Source: Scedosporium boydii | Taxonomy: Eukaryota > Ascomycota > Sordariomycetes > Microascales > Microascaceae | Length of the DNA: 64,000 nt | NCBI GenBank assembly: GCA_002221725.1 | Contig: NJFT01000071.1 | Span: 113,271-177,270 of the forward strand | Direction: 5' to 3' | In this document: one piece after another, positions 35,445-46,515 of the stretch | Position numbering within the stretch: position 1 is the stretch's first letter | Layout of the letters: each line of letters begins with the position of its first letter | Translations under genes and position numbers: made by a program | Notes under the pieces: model-generated | Seen by the model: the letters and a program-made list of their open reading frames with translations, nothing else | Databases searched by the model: none | What the model was told of the DNA's origin: nothing

Positions 35445-37251
35445 ATGGCCACCCAAACCCGACCACGCAAGAAGTGGTACAAGCTCCAATGGTACTCCGA
35501 CGCGGATACCCCCGAAGATCGCAGGTTGATCAACAAACTAGACTTGTTGATCGTACCATATGCCGTCCTCTCGTATTGGGTAAAGTACCTTGATCAGTCT
35601 AACCTCAGTAAGTTGTCTCATCCTGCGAAGACACCTTGAAGGCCCATTCGGCAGCCCTATTCATTGTTCCGAATGTAATGTGATCCGTTAGCTGACCTCT
35701 ATCAGATAATGCTTATGTCGCTGGTCTTAAGGAGGACCTTGGCTTCAAGGGCAATGAGCTGGTTCATCTCCAAACGTTCTACATCATCGGCGCGGTGACG
35801 GGGCAGATCCCTTTCATGTTCCTGTTCACCTATATCCCCATGCAATGGACCATCCCGGCCTTGGATATTCTGTGGGGCGTTTTCACCCTGTTACAGTACA
35901 GAGTTCATAGCTATGCTGAACTGGCAGCCTATCGATTCCTCGTCGGTTGGTTCGAGGTAAGTACTATTACCTCTCGTACGACATGACAACGCCGAGAGCC
36001 GTCATTGTTTCTAACGCATTAATCGCCAGGCCGCATTCTTCCCCGCAATGCACTATGTTTTCGGTAAGCCATCTAATGTGGATGACGTAGGGAGGGAGAG
36101 GGAGAGGGGGAGAGAACACCGTTTTCTAACTCTACAATAGGATCCTGGTATCGGGGTGATGAAATCGCTCGACGCGGAGGCATTTTCTACGTTGGTCTCT
36201 CCCTAGGAACGCTTACTTCAGGTCTCATCCAAGCCGGCGCATCTGCCAGGCTAGATGGCGTCAATGGCCTTGCTGGCTGGAGGTGGATGTACATTATTTG
36301 TTCAATCATCACTATTCCCATCGGTATCCTGGGATACTTTGTTATTCCTGGAACTCCCGAGCATCCTAACCGCCTGATCCTGAAGCAGGAAGATGTAGAC
36401 CGGGCAGCCGCGAGGTTGAAGCGTGCTGGCCACACATCTCATGGAAAGTTCAAATTCCCCAACTTGAAAAAACTCTTGCTTCGACCCCAGTTCTGGGCCA
36501 TTATTTTGGTTGATGTCCTGTTCTGGAATGCTGGAGTTCATACCAGCACTGGCACGTTCCTCTTGTGGATTAAGAGTCTTGGTCGATATTCCCAGGCTCG
36601 TATCAACGAATTGGGTACGATCGCTCCCGGGCTCGGAATTTTCTACACTCTTTTCATCTGCTTCGCCTCGGACTTGGTTCTCGGGCCGGCTTGGGCAATC
36701 ACCTTGTCACATACCTGGAACATCATCGGTCTCATTATCCTCACCATCTGGAACGTGCCCGAATCTGCGCTGTGGTTTGCGTATGCGACAATCTACTCCT
36801 CATACGCCATGTCCAGCGTGTTCCATGGATGGGTCAATACACAACTTAGATCTTCACCAGCTGAGAGGTCTTTTACACTTGTTCTCATCAACGCCATTGC
36901 TCAATCCAGCACTGCATGGACTCCTTTGCTCGTCTTCCGCACAGTTGAGGCTCCTCGGTTCCGCAAGGGATTCCCCTTCGCACTTGCTTGTGCCATATTA
37001 CTGATCATCGCCACCCATGCCCTTCGTTTGTACCTCAAGAAACGGGAGTAAGTCTTTTCTCCGCGATGCGGTAAAAACCCCTGTATAGCATAAGCGTGTT
37101 GATACTGACTACTGTATTTTTTAACAGCCCTGGAGTCGACAATCCCACCGGTTTTATCGATGAAGAGGTTGAACCCAAGGCGGACGGCGGCGAAACTGGA
37201 TTTAGTCCTGCGACGAAGCGGGAGGGCAAAGTCGACGACTCAAGCGAGTGA
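35445..37251 (+). CDS. MFS permease, Dal5/Fen2-like family
   Basis: Five exons: 35445-35607, 35706-35956, 36030-36063, 36141-37047, 37128-37251 (1,479 nt, 492 residues). The 34-nt third exon is short but keeps the frame. The N-terminus WYSDADTPEDRRLINKLDLLIVPYAVLSYWVKYLDQSNL and the following NAYVAGLKEDLGFKGNELVHLQTFY match the pantothenate/vitamin-type (Fen2, Vht1, Liz1-like) branch of the anion:cation symporter family. About twelve membrane helices are expected, then a polar C-terminal tail. It probably imports a small organic acid. Its position between flavin monooxygenase genes suggests it may import their substrate, which is inference only. A tandem repeat sits in its leader. Confidence 0.9.
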
Positions 37252-38440
37252 GGTGTTGAATCGGTGTCTAATTGTCCATCCCAAGTCGCAAGGAACGGAG
37301 GGAACCTAAGGCACAGTCACATCTAGTTCACTTACCATTATTATTCCCCATCTGAGTAGTTTTAGAGATTGTAAACCTCGTTATAAATATTAGGTCTCCG
37401 CTCGAAGAATCCATCTTCCTCCAACTCATGCTCCTGAGCCACGAAAAGCTGGTATATTCGTCAATGACTGTAACCTGTGCACCAACGACAGCTGAAGTTG
37501 CCTATCGGGCACCCGTTAGTAGCTTGAATAATAATCAGTTTAATGGACCCTTTAATTGTCTGCGGGAGCTCTGCGGATCAGTAAACTCTTCTTGCAAACA
37601 GCCCTTGACGGGCATGCAGAGATCGCCTATCACCATTGACGCTCACTCGGATCCAATTTTCCGCTCAACTGGGTCTCTCGTGCAGGGTCGATTAATAATT
37701 GACGGTCCCTAACTCAATTGAGCCCTTCCTTTTTTTTTTCCTTCTTCTTTTTTTCTTAAACTAAGTGCTTGCATTATCGTTCCTGTTCTGAGCGCCGCGT
37801 GTGGTGGAGTGGATCATCGGCGTGGGGTGGCTTCGATTACACCGTGACACCCTTGTCATTGCGCCACTTCGTGGGGTGCTTGATATCTCCGACAAAGCTG
37901 GCGTTTTGCTGGTCAGGGCAACTGAACTACCCCTGTGATGCTCGGAATTTTACGTACGGAGTACAAGGAGATGACGGTCGATAAAGGCCCCGACTCTGGT
38001 TCGGGATCAATGTCCATTACCAAGTGCCGAATGCCGGGCCGATAGCCACAAAAGCGTGCCACACTGATGGGCGACTGTCATAGCGAACGAACATTACACC
38101 ATCGATATCCCCGATCACGCCAAGGCACTTGCGATTGGTCAATGGTACCCTTTGCTGGAATGATGGCCGGCACATTCTGTGCAAGAGCGGAGAGCTGCGA
38201 GTAATCGAACCACGGCTAGAGGAGATTAGAAATCTCTTGGATAAGGACAGGATGGGCAACAGTGGGCAATGCCGTCTTCCCTAATGCCGTGATTATAGTT
38301 CCTATGCCACAACGGAGGTGCATATTAGACCAATACAAAAGTATGCATATCTCCCATAGGGCCTGCTGGAATCTGTCGCGATTCGAATAATAGTAGATAT
38401 CGATATTCTCGGTAGTCTCAACCAATAGGAATTTGAACCA
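37252..38440. other. Intergenic region, no intact gene
   Basis: This lies between permease and FMN-monooxygenase genes on the same strand. Short T-rich runs occur near 37725-37755. A frame on the minus strand at 38017-38259 has no recognisable family. A GGTTCGATTAC string near 38205 (minus strand) does not fold as a tRNA. Confidence 0.4.
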
Positions 38441-40144
38441 ATGGCTACTCCCGTCGTCAACGCACCGACTGGTGATGCCAGCAATGGCACATCCCCATCC
38501 GGGGGAAAGAAGCAGATATTCCTCAATGCATTTGACATGTCTACAGTTGGGCATCTGTCGCCAGGGCAATGGAAGGTGAGCGAGGTCTACTATACAAAAG
38601 GCCTGCCGGAGTGAAGAAGTATCTCTGCTGACAGTATAAAACTTAGAACCCGACAGACAAATCTGCAACGAAGCGAAAGCTTCAATACTGGATAGACCTA
38701 GCTAAGCTGTTGGAACGAGGTGGCATCAATGCTTTGTTCCTTGCGGACACGTACGGTGGTTATGACACCTACGAAGGAAGCCTAGACAACTGCATACGAC
38801 GGGCTGCCCAATGGCCTGTTACGGATCCCACTATTGTATGAAATTCCATTCCAGTCCCCACGAAGAGAGGCTAATGCGGTCCAATAGCCTATCAGTGCCA
38901 TGGCAGCAGTCACCAAGAATTTGACTTTCGCCATCACGGCCTCAACCTCATTTGAGCCTCCATTCCTGCTTGCCAAGAGGTTGTCAACCCTTGACCACTT
39001 AACTGGGGGTCGAGTCGGCTGGAACATCGTGACGTCTTGGAAAAAGGCTGCTTTCAAGGCCATTGGACTAGATAATCCGATTCCCCATGACGAGAGATAC
39101 GAACAAGCAAATGAGTATCTTGAGGTGCTATACAAGTATGTTCAAACCAACTCGGACACTACCCAAATCCATGAGTGATGACTGACTTCCCTTGTTTTAC
39201 CGCCCCGAATGCGTAGGCTTTGGGAAGGATCCTGGGCAGATGATGCTGTTTCTCCCGATCCAGAGAATGACAGTTACGCGGATCCCGACAAGATCCGAAC
39301 CATTCATCACCACGGAAAGTACTTCGACCTAGATACCCGCCATATCATCGATCCGTCTCCCCAGAGAACACCGTTTCTGTTCCAGGCTGGAACCTCCTCT
39401 GCCGGCTCCGCATTTGCGGCAAGCCATGCCGAGGGAATCTTTGTGTCATCGCACTCCCCCAAGCTGCTGAAGCCCAAGGTCCAGGCCATTCGTGAGAAGG
39501 CGGCAGAGTTGGGAAGGGATTCTCAATCCATCAAGTTCTTTGCCACATTTACGCCCATTCTTGGCAAAACCGATGAGGAGGCGCGGGAAAAGTACGAGGA
39601 GTTAAAAAAGTATGCATCGGTTATCGGCGGCCTCGTCTTGGTCAGCGGGTGGACGGGGATTGACCTGTCCAAGATCCCCATCGACCAAGAAGTTACCGCG
39701 GCCGATTCTCTCGAAGCGAACAAAGTCCGCAGCATCCTCGACGCCTTCACCACGACAAGCGAGTACGTGCCCAAGTGGACTCCTCGGGTGATAGCGGAGC
39801 GAGCTGCTATCGGTGGACTAGGCCCCGTGGCTGTGGGAAGTCCCCAGACGGTGGCGGACGAAATGGAGAAGTGGATCAACGAAGGTGACTTGGACGGGTT
39901 CAATATTGGATATGTGACGACACCCGGGACGTTTGAGGATGTTGTAGATCTCTTGATTCCAGAACTGAGGAGGAGAGTTTTGTATCCAGAGCTCCCGGCG
40001 GAGGGAGAAGAAGTCACCGCTCGTGAGAAGGTCTACGGAAAGGGCCAGGCTGGATTACGGTCTGACCATCCGGGGTCGCGGTTTAAGTATGATGTTTACC
40101 CTGAAGATCCTGCGAAGGACTCGGGGGCTCACAAAATCGAGTAG
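38441..40144 (+). CDS. FMN-dependent monooxygenase, NtaA/SnaA/DszA family
   Basis: Four exons: 38441-38575, 38647-38835, 38888-39135, 39217-40144 (1,500 nt, 499 residues). It is a luciferase-fold, flavin-dependent monooxygenase of the nitrilotriacetate monooxygenase component A / DszA group. Visible blocks are IFLNAFDMSTVGHLSPGQWK, LLERGGINALFLADTYGGYD, LDHLTGGRVGWNIVTSWKKAAFKAIG, then the long barrel segment with FLFQAGTSSAGSAFAASHAEGIFV and FNIGYVTTPGTFEDVVDLLIPEL. Enzymes of this group do not reduce their own flavin but use FMNH2 from a separate reductase. A reductase gene lies 1.1 kb downstream on the same strand. Known substrates include aminopolycarboxylates, sulfones and sulfonates; none can be chosen here. 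Confidence 0.92.
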
Positions 40145-41253
40145 TTAATTCTAGCTATAGCCTATAGGGAACTCTATTCTTTTTGAGCCAAGGCACTATA
40201 ATATCAATTCATTGTTAGGACAGTAATTGATATCTCTCTCCGAGTAGTACTGATAAGAGATTCGCTAAACCGAAGGGCGAAAGACTAATTTTAACACCGA
40301 GGATAGTCGCTAGATTAATCAACCTGCAGATGAGTTTATTTACTTATTTCCCCCCCCCCCCCCCCCCCCTCTCGACATGGCCGAGAGATAATCTCTCATA
40401 GATACTATCTTGCTTACTTATATTTCGATACTAATATCGGCAAGCAAAAGCTTTGATAACATCTATATTTCCCGAGTTATACATCTCAGCTCTTAACATC
40501 CCTTGTTCATCCCCTCGAAATAGATTGCGGGGGGGGAGGTACTGGGGGTGCCGCGAATGCCGAGAAGAGTCGTGCCATGGGGTTAGGGCTAAGGGGGTAA
40601 TCTTTGTCACCGTAGATTAGCGAGCAGATGCTGGTAAGCCCTGTCTTAGCACTTGAGAGAGGAAAGTATTTTCTCTGGCAATGTGAACGTAACCCCCTTG
40701 TCTATAACAAAGCTATCCCCGCTATATTCTTTCCGGCATACCGGGCGAGGGACTCGTATTACTCGGTTTCCACCGAGTTGTGGAACACACCCTGATTCTC
40801 TCTTGTAGTAAGCGCGCCTGTGGTAATCACGGCATCACTGACGTTGTTCTACTACCGAAATTGGTAAGAGTCCTGTGAACCTTTCCCGTCTCCTTACCAA
40901 TCTGACTTTGTCACTCGTGGCGGATGACTGGCCTAGTAGAGATCGTCACGGCGGAGGTCCGCCCACTCAGCGGTCGAGGTGAAAGCTTATTGGGTGTCAT
41001 ATTTTCAACGTTTGCTGGTGGGGGGAAAAGGAAATCCGATGCTTATAAATGTCTAGACAAGGCAGGGAAGTGGGCATAGGGGAATATCCCCGTGGGAGAA
41101 GCAGAGCCGTCCAACGAGACAGATTGGAAGTATATAGTCCGGCTGCCTGCTCACCAAGAAGAGAGATCAAGCAACTAATCCTCCACCGCATACTAAGGCT
41201 TTAAACTATATTATCACACCCACCTTGTCATATTGCCTAGAATACGACTGAAC
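40145..41253. other. Intergenic region between monooxygenase and reductase genes
   Basis: No exon was recognised. It contains the poly-C run at 40350-40369, a G-rich string near 40531-40553 and an AT-rich portion. A TATAAA string at 41043-41048 lies about 210 nt before the reductase ATG. Confidence 0.45.
40350..40369 (+). repeat. Poly-C tract (20 nt)
   Basis: Twenty consecutive C residues, about 200 nt past the monooxygenase stop. It could form an i-motif/G-quadruplex pair or simply be a slippage tract. Confidence 0.95.
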
Positions 41254-41880
41254 ATGGCGAATAAGAGAATCGCAATCATCGTTACCTCCATACGTACGCC
41301 TCGCGTCGGTCCTTCTGTTGCCGCCTTGGTGAAGGAAACCATTGAACCCGCAGCTACTGTGGCTTCACTCGACCTCGAAATCCTGGACCTCGCAGATTTC
41401 AATCTCCCCCTGTACGACGAAACTGCTGTCCCCGCCTCAGTGCCCGCCAAAGCGCAGTTCTCCCACGCACACAGTATCGCTTGGAGCGCCGCCATCGCCA
41501 GCTACGACGCTTACATTTTCGTCATCCCCGAATACAATTTCGGCATGAGCGCAGCTACCAAAAATGCCATCGATTACTTGTACAACGAATGGACCGGCCG
41601 TCCGGCTGCCGTGATTAGCTACGGGATCCAGGGTGGCAAGCAGGCGTCTGAGCAGGTCAAGGCCGTCCTAACGGGAATGAAGCTCCGGGTGGCAGACACG
41701 CGTCCGCAATTGGTATTTCAAGGGACGGATACGTTTGCCGCCGCGGGTGAAGGAATAATTGGCGATGAGAGCAGGAGCCAGTGGACCGGGGCCGAAGTGA
41801 AGCAGCAGTTGCTGAGTGTGTTTGACGAGATCAAGGAGCTTTTGCAAGTCGTGCCAGACGGGGACTCTCCATCATCATAA
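41254..41880 (+). CDS. NADPH-dependent FMN reductase
   Basis: Single exon of 208 residues, starting at the ATG at 41254 (MANKRIAIIVTSIRTPRVGP). The flavodoxin-like fold is shown by the N-terminal phosphate-binding loop TSIRTPRVGPSV, the LDLADFNLPLYDE strand and the FMN-site motif PEYNFGMSAATKNAIDYLYN. The segment AVISYGIQGGKQASEQVKAVL completes the family pattern. It should reduce free FMN with NADPH in the cytosol. Its place downstream of an NtaA/DszA-type monooxygenase makes it the natural flavin-reductase partner, although other roles (quinone or azo reduction) are possible for this family. Confidence 0.92.
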   Translation: MANKRIAIIVTSIRTPRVGPSVAALVKETIEPAATVASLDLEILDLADFNLPLYDETAVPASVPAKAQFSHAHSIAWSAAIASYDAYIFVIPEYNFGMSAATKNAIDYLYNEWTGRPAAVISYGIQGGKQASEQVKAVLTGMKLRVADTRPQLVFQGTDTFAAAGEGIIGDESRSQWTGAEVKQQLLSVFDEIKELLQVVPDGDSPSS

Positions 41881-42019
41881 ATGAAAAGAGGCATTTGCTG
41901 TGGTGTGCCTACTTGGGAAGGCCGGGAATGCAAGGGTCCGGGTAGGTGGTTGAGGTTGGTTGTCTTAGTGATCGGAAGGTGAAGATGTAATCTTGGAGGG
42001 AAGGGCATAGAAGATAACA
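41881..42019. other. 3' flank of the reductase gene
   Basis: A short spacer of ordinary composition before the abrupt change to AT-rich sequence near 42020. Nothing was recognised. Confidence 0.5.
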
Positions 42020-42235
42020 CTATCTAATATAATATCTCTAAATAACTATTTTAGCTATAAATTATCTAAAATAAGATTAGTATTAAATTACAATATTTAT
42101 TTTTTATATAAGAAGCTAAACTAGTTATATATTATATTTAAGAAGAAGAAGAAAAAAATATAATATAGTAGAATCTAGATAAAATATATTTAATTACTAA
42201 ATATCATATTTATCTATCATACTTGACAGAAGATA
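42020..42235. repeat. AT-rich island, probable RIP-type relic
   Basis: About 215 nt of almost pure A/T with very many TA steps and few C/G, sharply different from both flanks. This composition is typical of sequence mutated by repeat-induced point mutation in ascomycetes, usually the remnant of a transposon. No coding motif of a transposase remains. Confidence 0.6.
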
Positions 42236-42360
42236 GAGATGTAGTAAACGGCATATTTTCGTCACGCTGTCTGGGGACGACAGTAAGAAATACGAGGGCC
42301 TCAATCGACCCTAATATCAACACATATCTATAGCCATCCACAGGCGGCCGCGGATTAACA

Positions 42361-43239
42361 TCACAATCCGGATGCCTTTCCTTCCTGGGTGCCCGATTCT
42401 CGTTTCTTTTGACCCGTGGGGGCGTGAGGGCTCCTTTCATCTCCTGGCGACCTTGGAACGGATGCTAGATGTTCAAGGCCGAGAGGCGGCGCATCAGTTT
42501 CCGCGGCTCGATTGCTTGGCCTATGGTCCGTCCGTGGCGGCGTCGACTGTGGAGGGGAGCCGGGTCCAGCAACTTCCTTTACATTCGCATGTTCCACTCC
42601 TGAATTTGGACTGCCTCCTGGTTCTGCATCCTCTTGAGCTGCGGTTTGTTTTGCCTTGCAGCGACGATAGAGGATGAAGAAGGCGACGGCTAGAATCAGA
42701 ATAACACCGATGACCACACCAGCAGCAATTCCACCTTTGGCACCCTAAGAAAGCTTGGGTTTAAACTTGGATTTCGGGGCAGAGGTCGGTTTGGAAGTCT
42801 TGGGCTTTTTTGTCTTGGCCTCAGATTCCTTGCAAAGCTCAGAAATCGATCATATCGTCTCTTTTTCAATGGCAGTGAAATTTCTGTTAGATTAAGATTC
42901 TTTCGATTGCGGGAAATTATCATGACACGCGAAGAGCGGTCTGGTGAGGCCCTGGAACTCACTCGTTACGTCGTTTGGGTTGCATTTGGTTGGGAGGCAG
43001 CTGAGCAGTGCGGAATTGGTGGAAAGGGTGGCTTGATTCTCGGTGGTACAGAAGCAGTTTGTATCCTCAAGGTCGATACAGCCGATACTCCTCACCGCTG
43101 TCTCTAAACACCCTTTCGCACATTGCGGAATATGAGATGCCATCGAAACTGCTGCTATGCCATAATCCAACCTTGAGTGTCACAGTGGTGAAGGTGCGGA
43201 TTTGGGCAACCGAAAGATGAGAAATATGGAGAGCTTCAC
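42361..43239 (-). pseudogene. Degenerate CFEM-domain membrane protein gene
   Basis: Minus-strand pieces give the parts of a CFEM surface protein. A hydrophobic leader-like run KLSIFLIF is at 43213-43236, preceded by GTG at 43237-43239 rather than ATG. A CFEM domain spans about 43135-42930, with eight cysteines and the conserved Asp in LEDTNCFC. A Lys/Ser/Pro-rich linker (42840-42748) follows, then one transmembrane helix (GVVIGVILILAVAFFILYRR) and a roughly 100-residue cytosolic tail ending at 42361. In-frame stops occur at 43180-43182 (TGA) and 42745-42747 (TAG), and I found no splice pattern that joins CFEM and linker in frame. CFEM proteins bind haem or act as cell-surface receptors. An unusual intron structure is the alternative to a dead gene. 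Confidence 0.55.
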
Positions 43240-44426
43240 GATGCAAACATTGAAATTTCAAACCACCCACCTAAGGGACTGAGAGATTCGAGCATGTTGG
43301 CCCAGCTTGCTCGGTCAAGGTCCGACTTAAAATTAGCCTTACGAGGTACTTGCGGCTGCATTCCCCAGCAACAATGAAATTGGGCAATATCATTGCTTCT
43401 GGGTACTTGTTCGGCAATAATTAAACACCTATCCGGCGATGCTGTCTTACGTTTTCGTCGAGGCCCAACTTGTCAAAAAGATTCCTTCCAGATTTTCTCG
43501 CTTCTCAAACGCGTATTGTGAAGGTTGTATTTGATAGATGCATTCCTCAGCTCTCTGGTTCCGAAACTGCCCGCGAACTGGGGCGCATGGCGAGAGAGCT
43601 AATTCGCTGCGGCCCACGAATCCACCATTATGGAATGCCGCACTGTTCAAGTGTTATTGCAAGAGGGCGAGCGAAGGAAATCATGATATTCTGGAGGAAC
43701 AAGTTAAGAGGGGCACTGGGATATCTGGATCTTGCTCTGCATTTTCTTTTATTCTTACTGGCGAAAACACGAGTGTCAGCAGAAACTAGGAAAAGGATGG
43801 CTGGTCCTAGATTCTCAAGTCTTCATGTAAAGCGGCGCAAGGAAGGAAAAGAGGTCACGCCAATTCTGGCTCCCAGCTCTGACGGCAACAGATCGATTCC
43901 TGGCAATCGATGTCGATGAAGGGAGCGATCCGGGGGCGGGACGGCCGTGACCGCTAAGCTGGTCGGCTACTCAGATGCGCGGGCAGCAGCATGTAGGAAA
44001 TAACATTTGCGCCCAAACTTAAGAGCAACTGACCTAAGGTGCTTCTTCACGCAGACCAGCACGGAGATCTCGTCGAGCTTGAAAAAAGGCGATTTAAGTT
44101 TGAGTGCGTCTTATGTTACCTTTCCATTTTGCGGGAGGTAGTCTTGTTTCATCAGTCAGACAGGCTGCAGTTTCCCGAATAGAAGCTGCCAATCTTTGAT
44201 CTTCCAGCTTATGTACGCTTACTGCATGATATTTGCTGCAGTCATACTCCAAAAGTTCCCCCACCCCAGTCACTTTATTTAAAGGCTGCTTTCCGCTCAT
44301 CCTAGCCTATGAAAGCGAAACTATCAAAGTTGTTGATGGGCACCTGTGCTTCTTTTCTGATTATTTAATTACATCGTCAATTGTTGTGGCCTTTTTTTTT
44401 TTTTTTTTGCTCCGTGGGATGTCAAC
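43240..44426. other. 1.2-kb intergenic region, no gene recognised
   Basis: Open frames here, including one of about 149 codons at 43470-43919, show no signal peptide, domain or splice context. A 19-nt T run (44391-44409) lies just upstream of the next ATG. Confidence 0.4.
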
Positions 44427-45844
44427 ATGGCAACGGAGAAGTTGGACTCGATTCTTCGCAACCATGTTGCGACAGATCGGGAGACGAAGGGGAAACTGAT
44501 AGGCGCATCTTTTGTCGTGGTGAACAAAGACGGCAAGTTTACACATCCCGTCGAGTTTTACAACGTTGCGACTGCTGACACACTCTTAACACTCTAGGCG
44601 TTCTCTACTCGGGCTCGGCCGGGAGAACCGGCCTGGAGACGTCCTCTCCTGACTGGACTCTCGATTCCTTCGCCAGTGTGGCATCTTTGACGAAACTAGT
44701 AACAATCACAGCTGTTATGCAACTCGTGGAGCAGGGCCGTCTGAAGCTACAGGATGACATGAGAGAACTGGTGCCTGAGTTAGCCACCATGCAAATTCTG
44801 ACAGGATTTGACGGAGACAAACCGATCCTTGAGGACAACACAAACCCAATCACACTTTGGTGAGTTATGTCTTAGGCACATGGACAATCTTCCGCAACAG
44901 CCACGTTCAGATTACCACGAGGATACGGACAAACTTGGGCTAACTGGCTGTTGAGGAACTTACTAACCCACACCGTCGGACTCGGCTACGACATCGGCGA
45001 CCCCAACCTCGTCAAGTGGTCCAAAGCCGTGGGGCGCACCGCAACCTGTAATGACTGGTCCCTCGAAGGCTTCACCACTCCAACCAAGTTCCCGCCCGGA
45101 GAAGGCTGGTACTACGGTACGGCGATCGACTGGGCCTGCCAAGCCCTCGAGAAGATCACAGGCGATCGGTTGAGCGTCTACGTGCAGGCTCACATTTTCG
45201 ATCCCTTGGGTATGAAAGACTCCACATGGTGGCCAGAACAATTTCGACATGTCACCGACCGGAGAGTCCAGATGACATACCGGCAGGATGACGGGACGCT
45301 CCAGTGGGGTCCTGAGCCGTACCCCATCGAACACGAGATTGAGAGCGGCGGGAGTGGGCTGTTCACGACTCTCAGAGACTACGGCAGGTTCATCCAAGGG
45401 TTTCTGGCTGGGGAGCTACTAAAGAAGGAAACGATGGACCTCATGTTCACGCCGCAGCTAAACGAGCAGCAAGATGAGATGCTAAATCGAGTGGTGACAG
45501 AGTTCCACGACGGGTTCAAGCCCGAGTTTCCGAGGCAGCTGCCCATTAGCCACGGCATCGGCGGGATCCTCAGCGATGACGATTGCCCCGGAAAGAGAAG
45601 CAAGGGGAGCATGTCGTGGAGCGGGTATTGCAACTCTCGTTGGGTAGGGTCATCGCTTCTTATTCAAGGGCAGAAACGGGTAAGACGATACACTGACTAC
45701 GTGGTTCTTTTTTAGTGGATTGATCCCACGGTTGGACTTGGGGCGGCTCAAATGGTGCTCCTGCTGCCCTATCCTGATGCTGTGGCGAATCGTCTGTGGG
45801 ATCAGCTTGAAAGGACTGTCTACTCTGACTTGATGTCTGAGTGA
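44427..45844 (+). CDS. Class C beta-lactamase / LovD-like serine hydrolase
   Basis: Four exons: 44427-44532, 44598-44859, 44956-45643, 45716-45844 (1,185 nt, 394 residues). The first intron uses a GC donor (G|GCAAGT...CTCTAG); GT alternatives break the frame. The penicillin-binding/beta-lactamase fold is shown by the SxxK tetrad SLTK at residues 65-68 (nucleophile Ser65), NLLTHTVGLGYD, and the Tyr-containing WYYGTAIDWACQALEKITG. HGIGGILSDD and WWIDPTVGLGA follow near the end. Fungal relatives are esterases or acyltransferases such as the statin acyltransferase LovD rather than drug-inactivating lactamases. There is no signal peptide. The splice giving TGG-AAC at the exon 2/3 junction is a little unusual, as the family mostly has Arg there. 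Confidence 0.85.
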
Positions 45845-46515
45845 AGCTACGCAGCGTCATACCTTGGCATGTGACACTTACAGGCTGATTCGGAGAATAA
45901 TGTCAAGGAGAGAGAGCTACAGGGTAGGAATTTGTCCCCCAACAGCCCGCTTTCTCCCAAGAACGAGTATTTCGTTTACCATATCCTGGCGGATTCTCGA
46001 CAGGATTTTATAAAAATTCTCCTTTTCATTTCCTTGGCCTCTTTTGCCTTTATGTGATGAACATGAAATGTAGGGGCAATTAATGCCGTTGCGAGTGCCA
46101 GCCTGTCCTTGAAAGGATGCCTTGGAGGTCTATCACCTGCAGAAGAAAGGGCTCTTGGGGAGTGGAGTGGATAACCTACCGATAAGTCCGTCTTGCAGCC
46201 TGGCGGATGTTGCTTATTTCCAATCGCGATCCGCAGCTCGTTCGCCAAGTCCTGGTTATTGTTTTTGACACGTGAGATGATGCTCCTCCAAATCGCATCA
46301 AACTGACAAAGAAGCCCAGCCGTGTAGTCACGTGCCGCCCCGCATTTCTGACGTCGCACATCAGGCAAGGTTCCGCATCCAAGGAAGTTTGCAACCTCGA
46401 GAAGTTTATCTGATCGATCATCGACGAGACCACGCCTAACCAACCCATCCCAAACCATACACTGATTCATCCATCTTTCAGGCTATCTAATTATATAGCC
46501 ACTCGTCTCGCTATC
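45845..46515. other. Intergenic region upstream of the Zn2Cys6 gene
   Basis: An ATG-led minus-strand frame (45976-46470) begins only 45 nt from the regulator's ATG and has no known domain, so I do not call it a gene. Otherwise nothing was recognised. Confidence 0.4.

Noticed and set aside
38195..38225. Minus-strand GGTTCGATTAC resembling a tRNA B box
   Set aside because: The flanks do not pair as T or acceptor stems.
38017..38668. Minus-strand frames upstream of and across the FMN-monooxygenase start
   Set aside because: No recognisable family; they partly overlap the first exon of the monooxygenase in antisense.
45976..46470. ATG-led minus-strand frame of 164 codons
   Set aside because: Its start lies only 45 nt from the divergent regulator's ATG, leaving no promoter, and no domain or signal peptide is visible.
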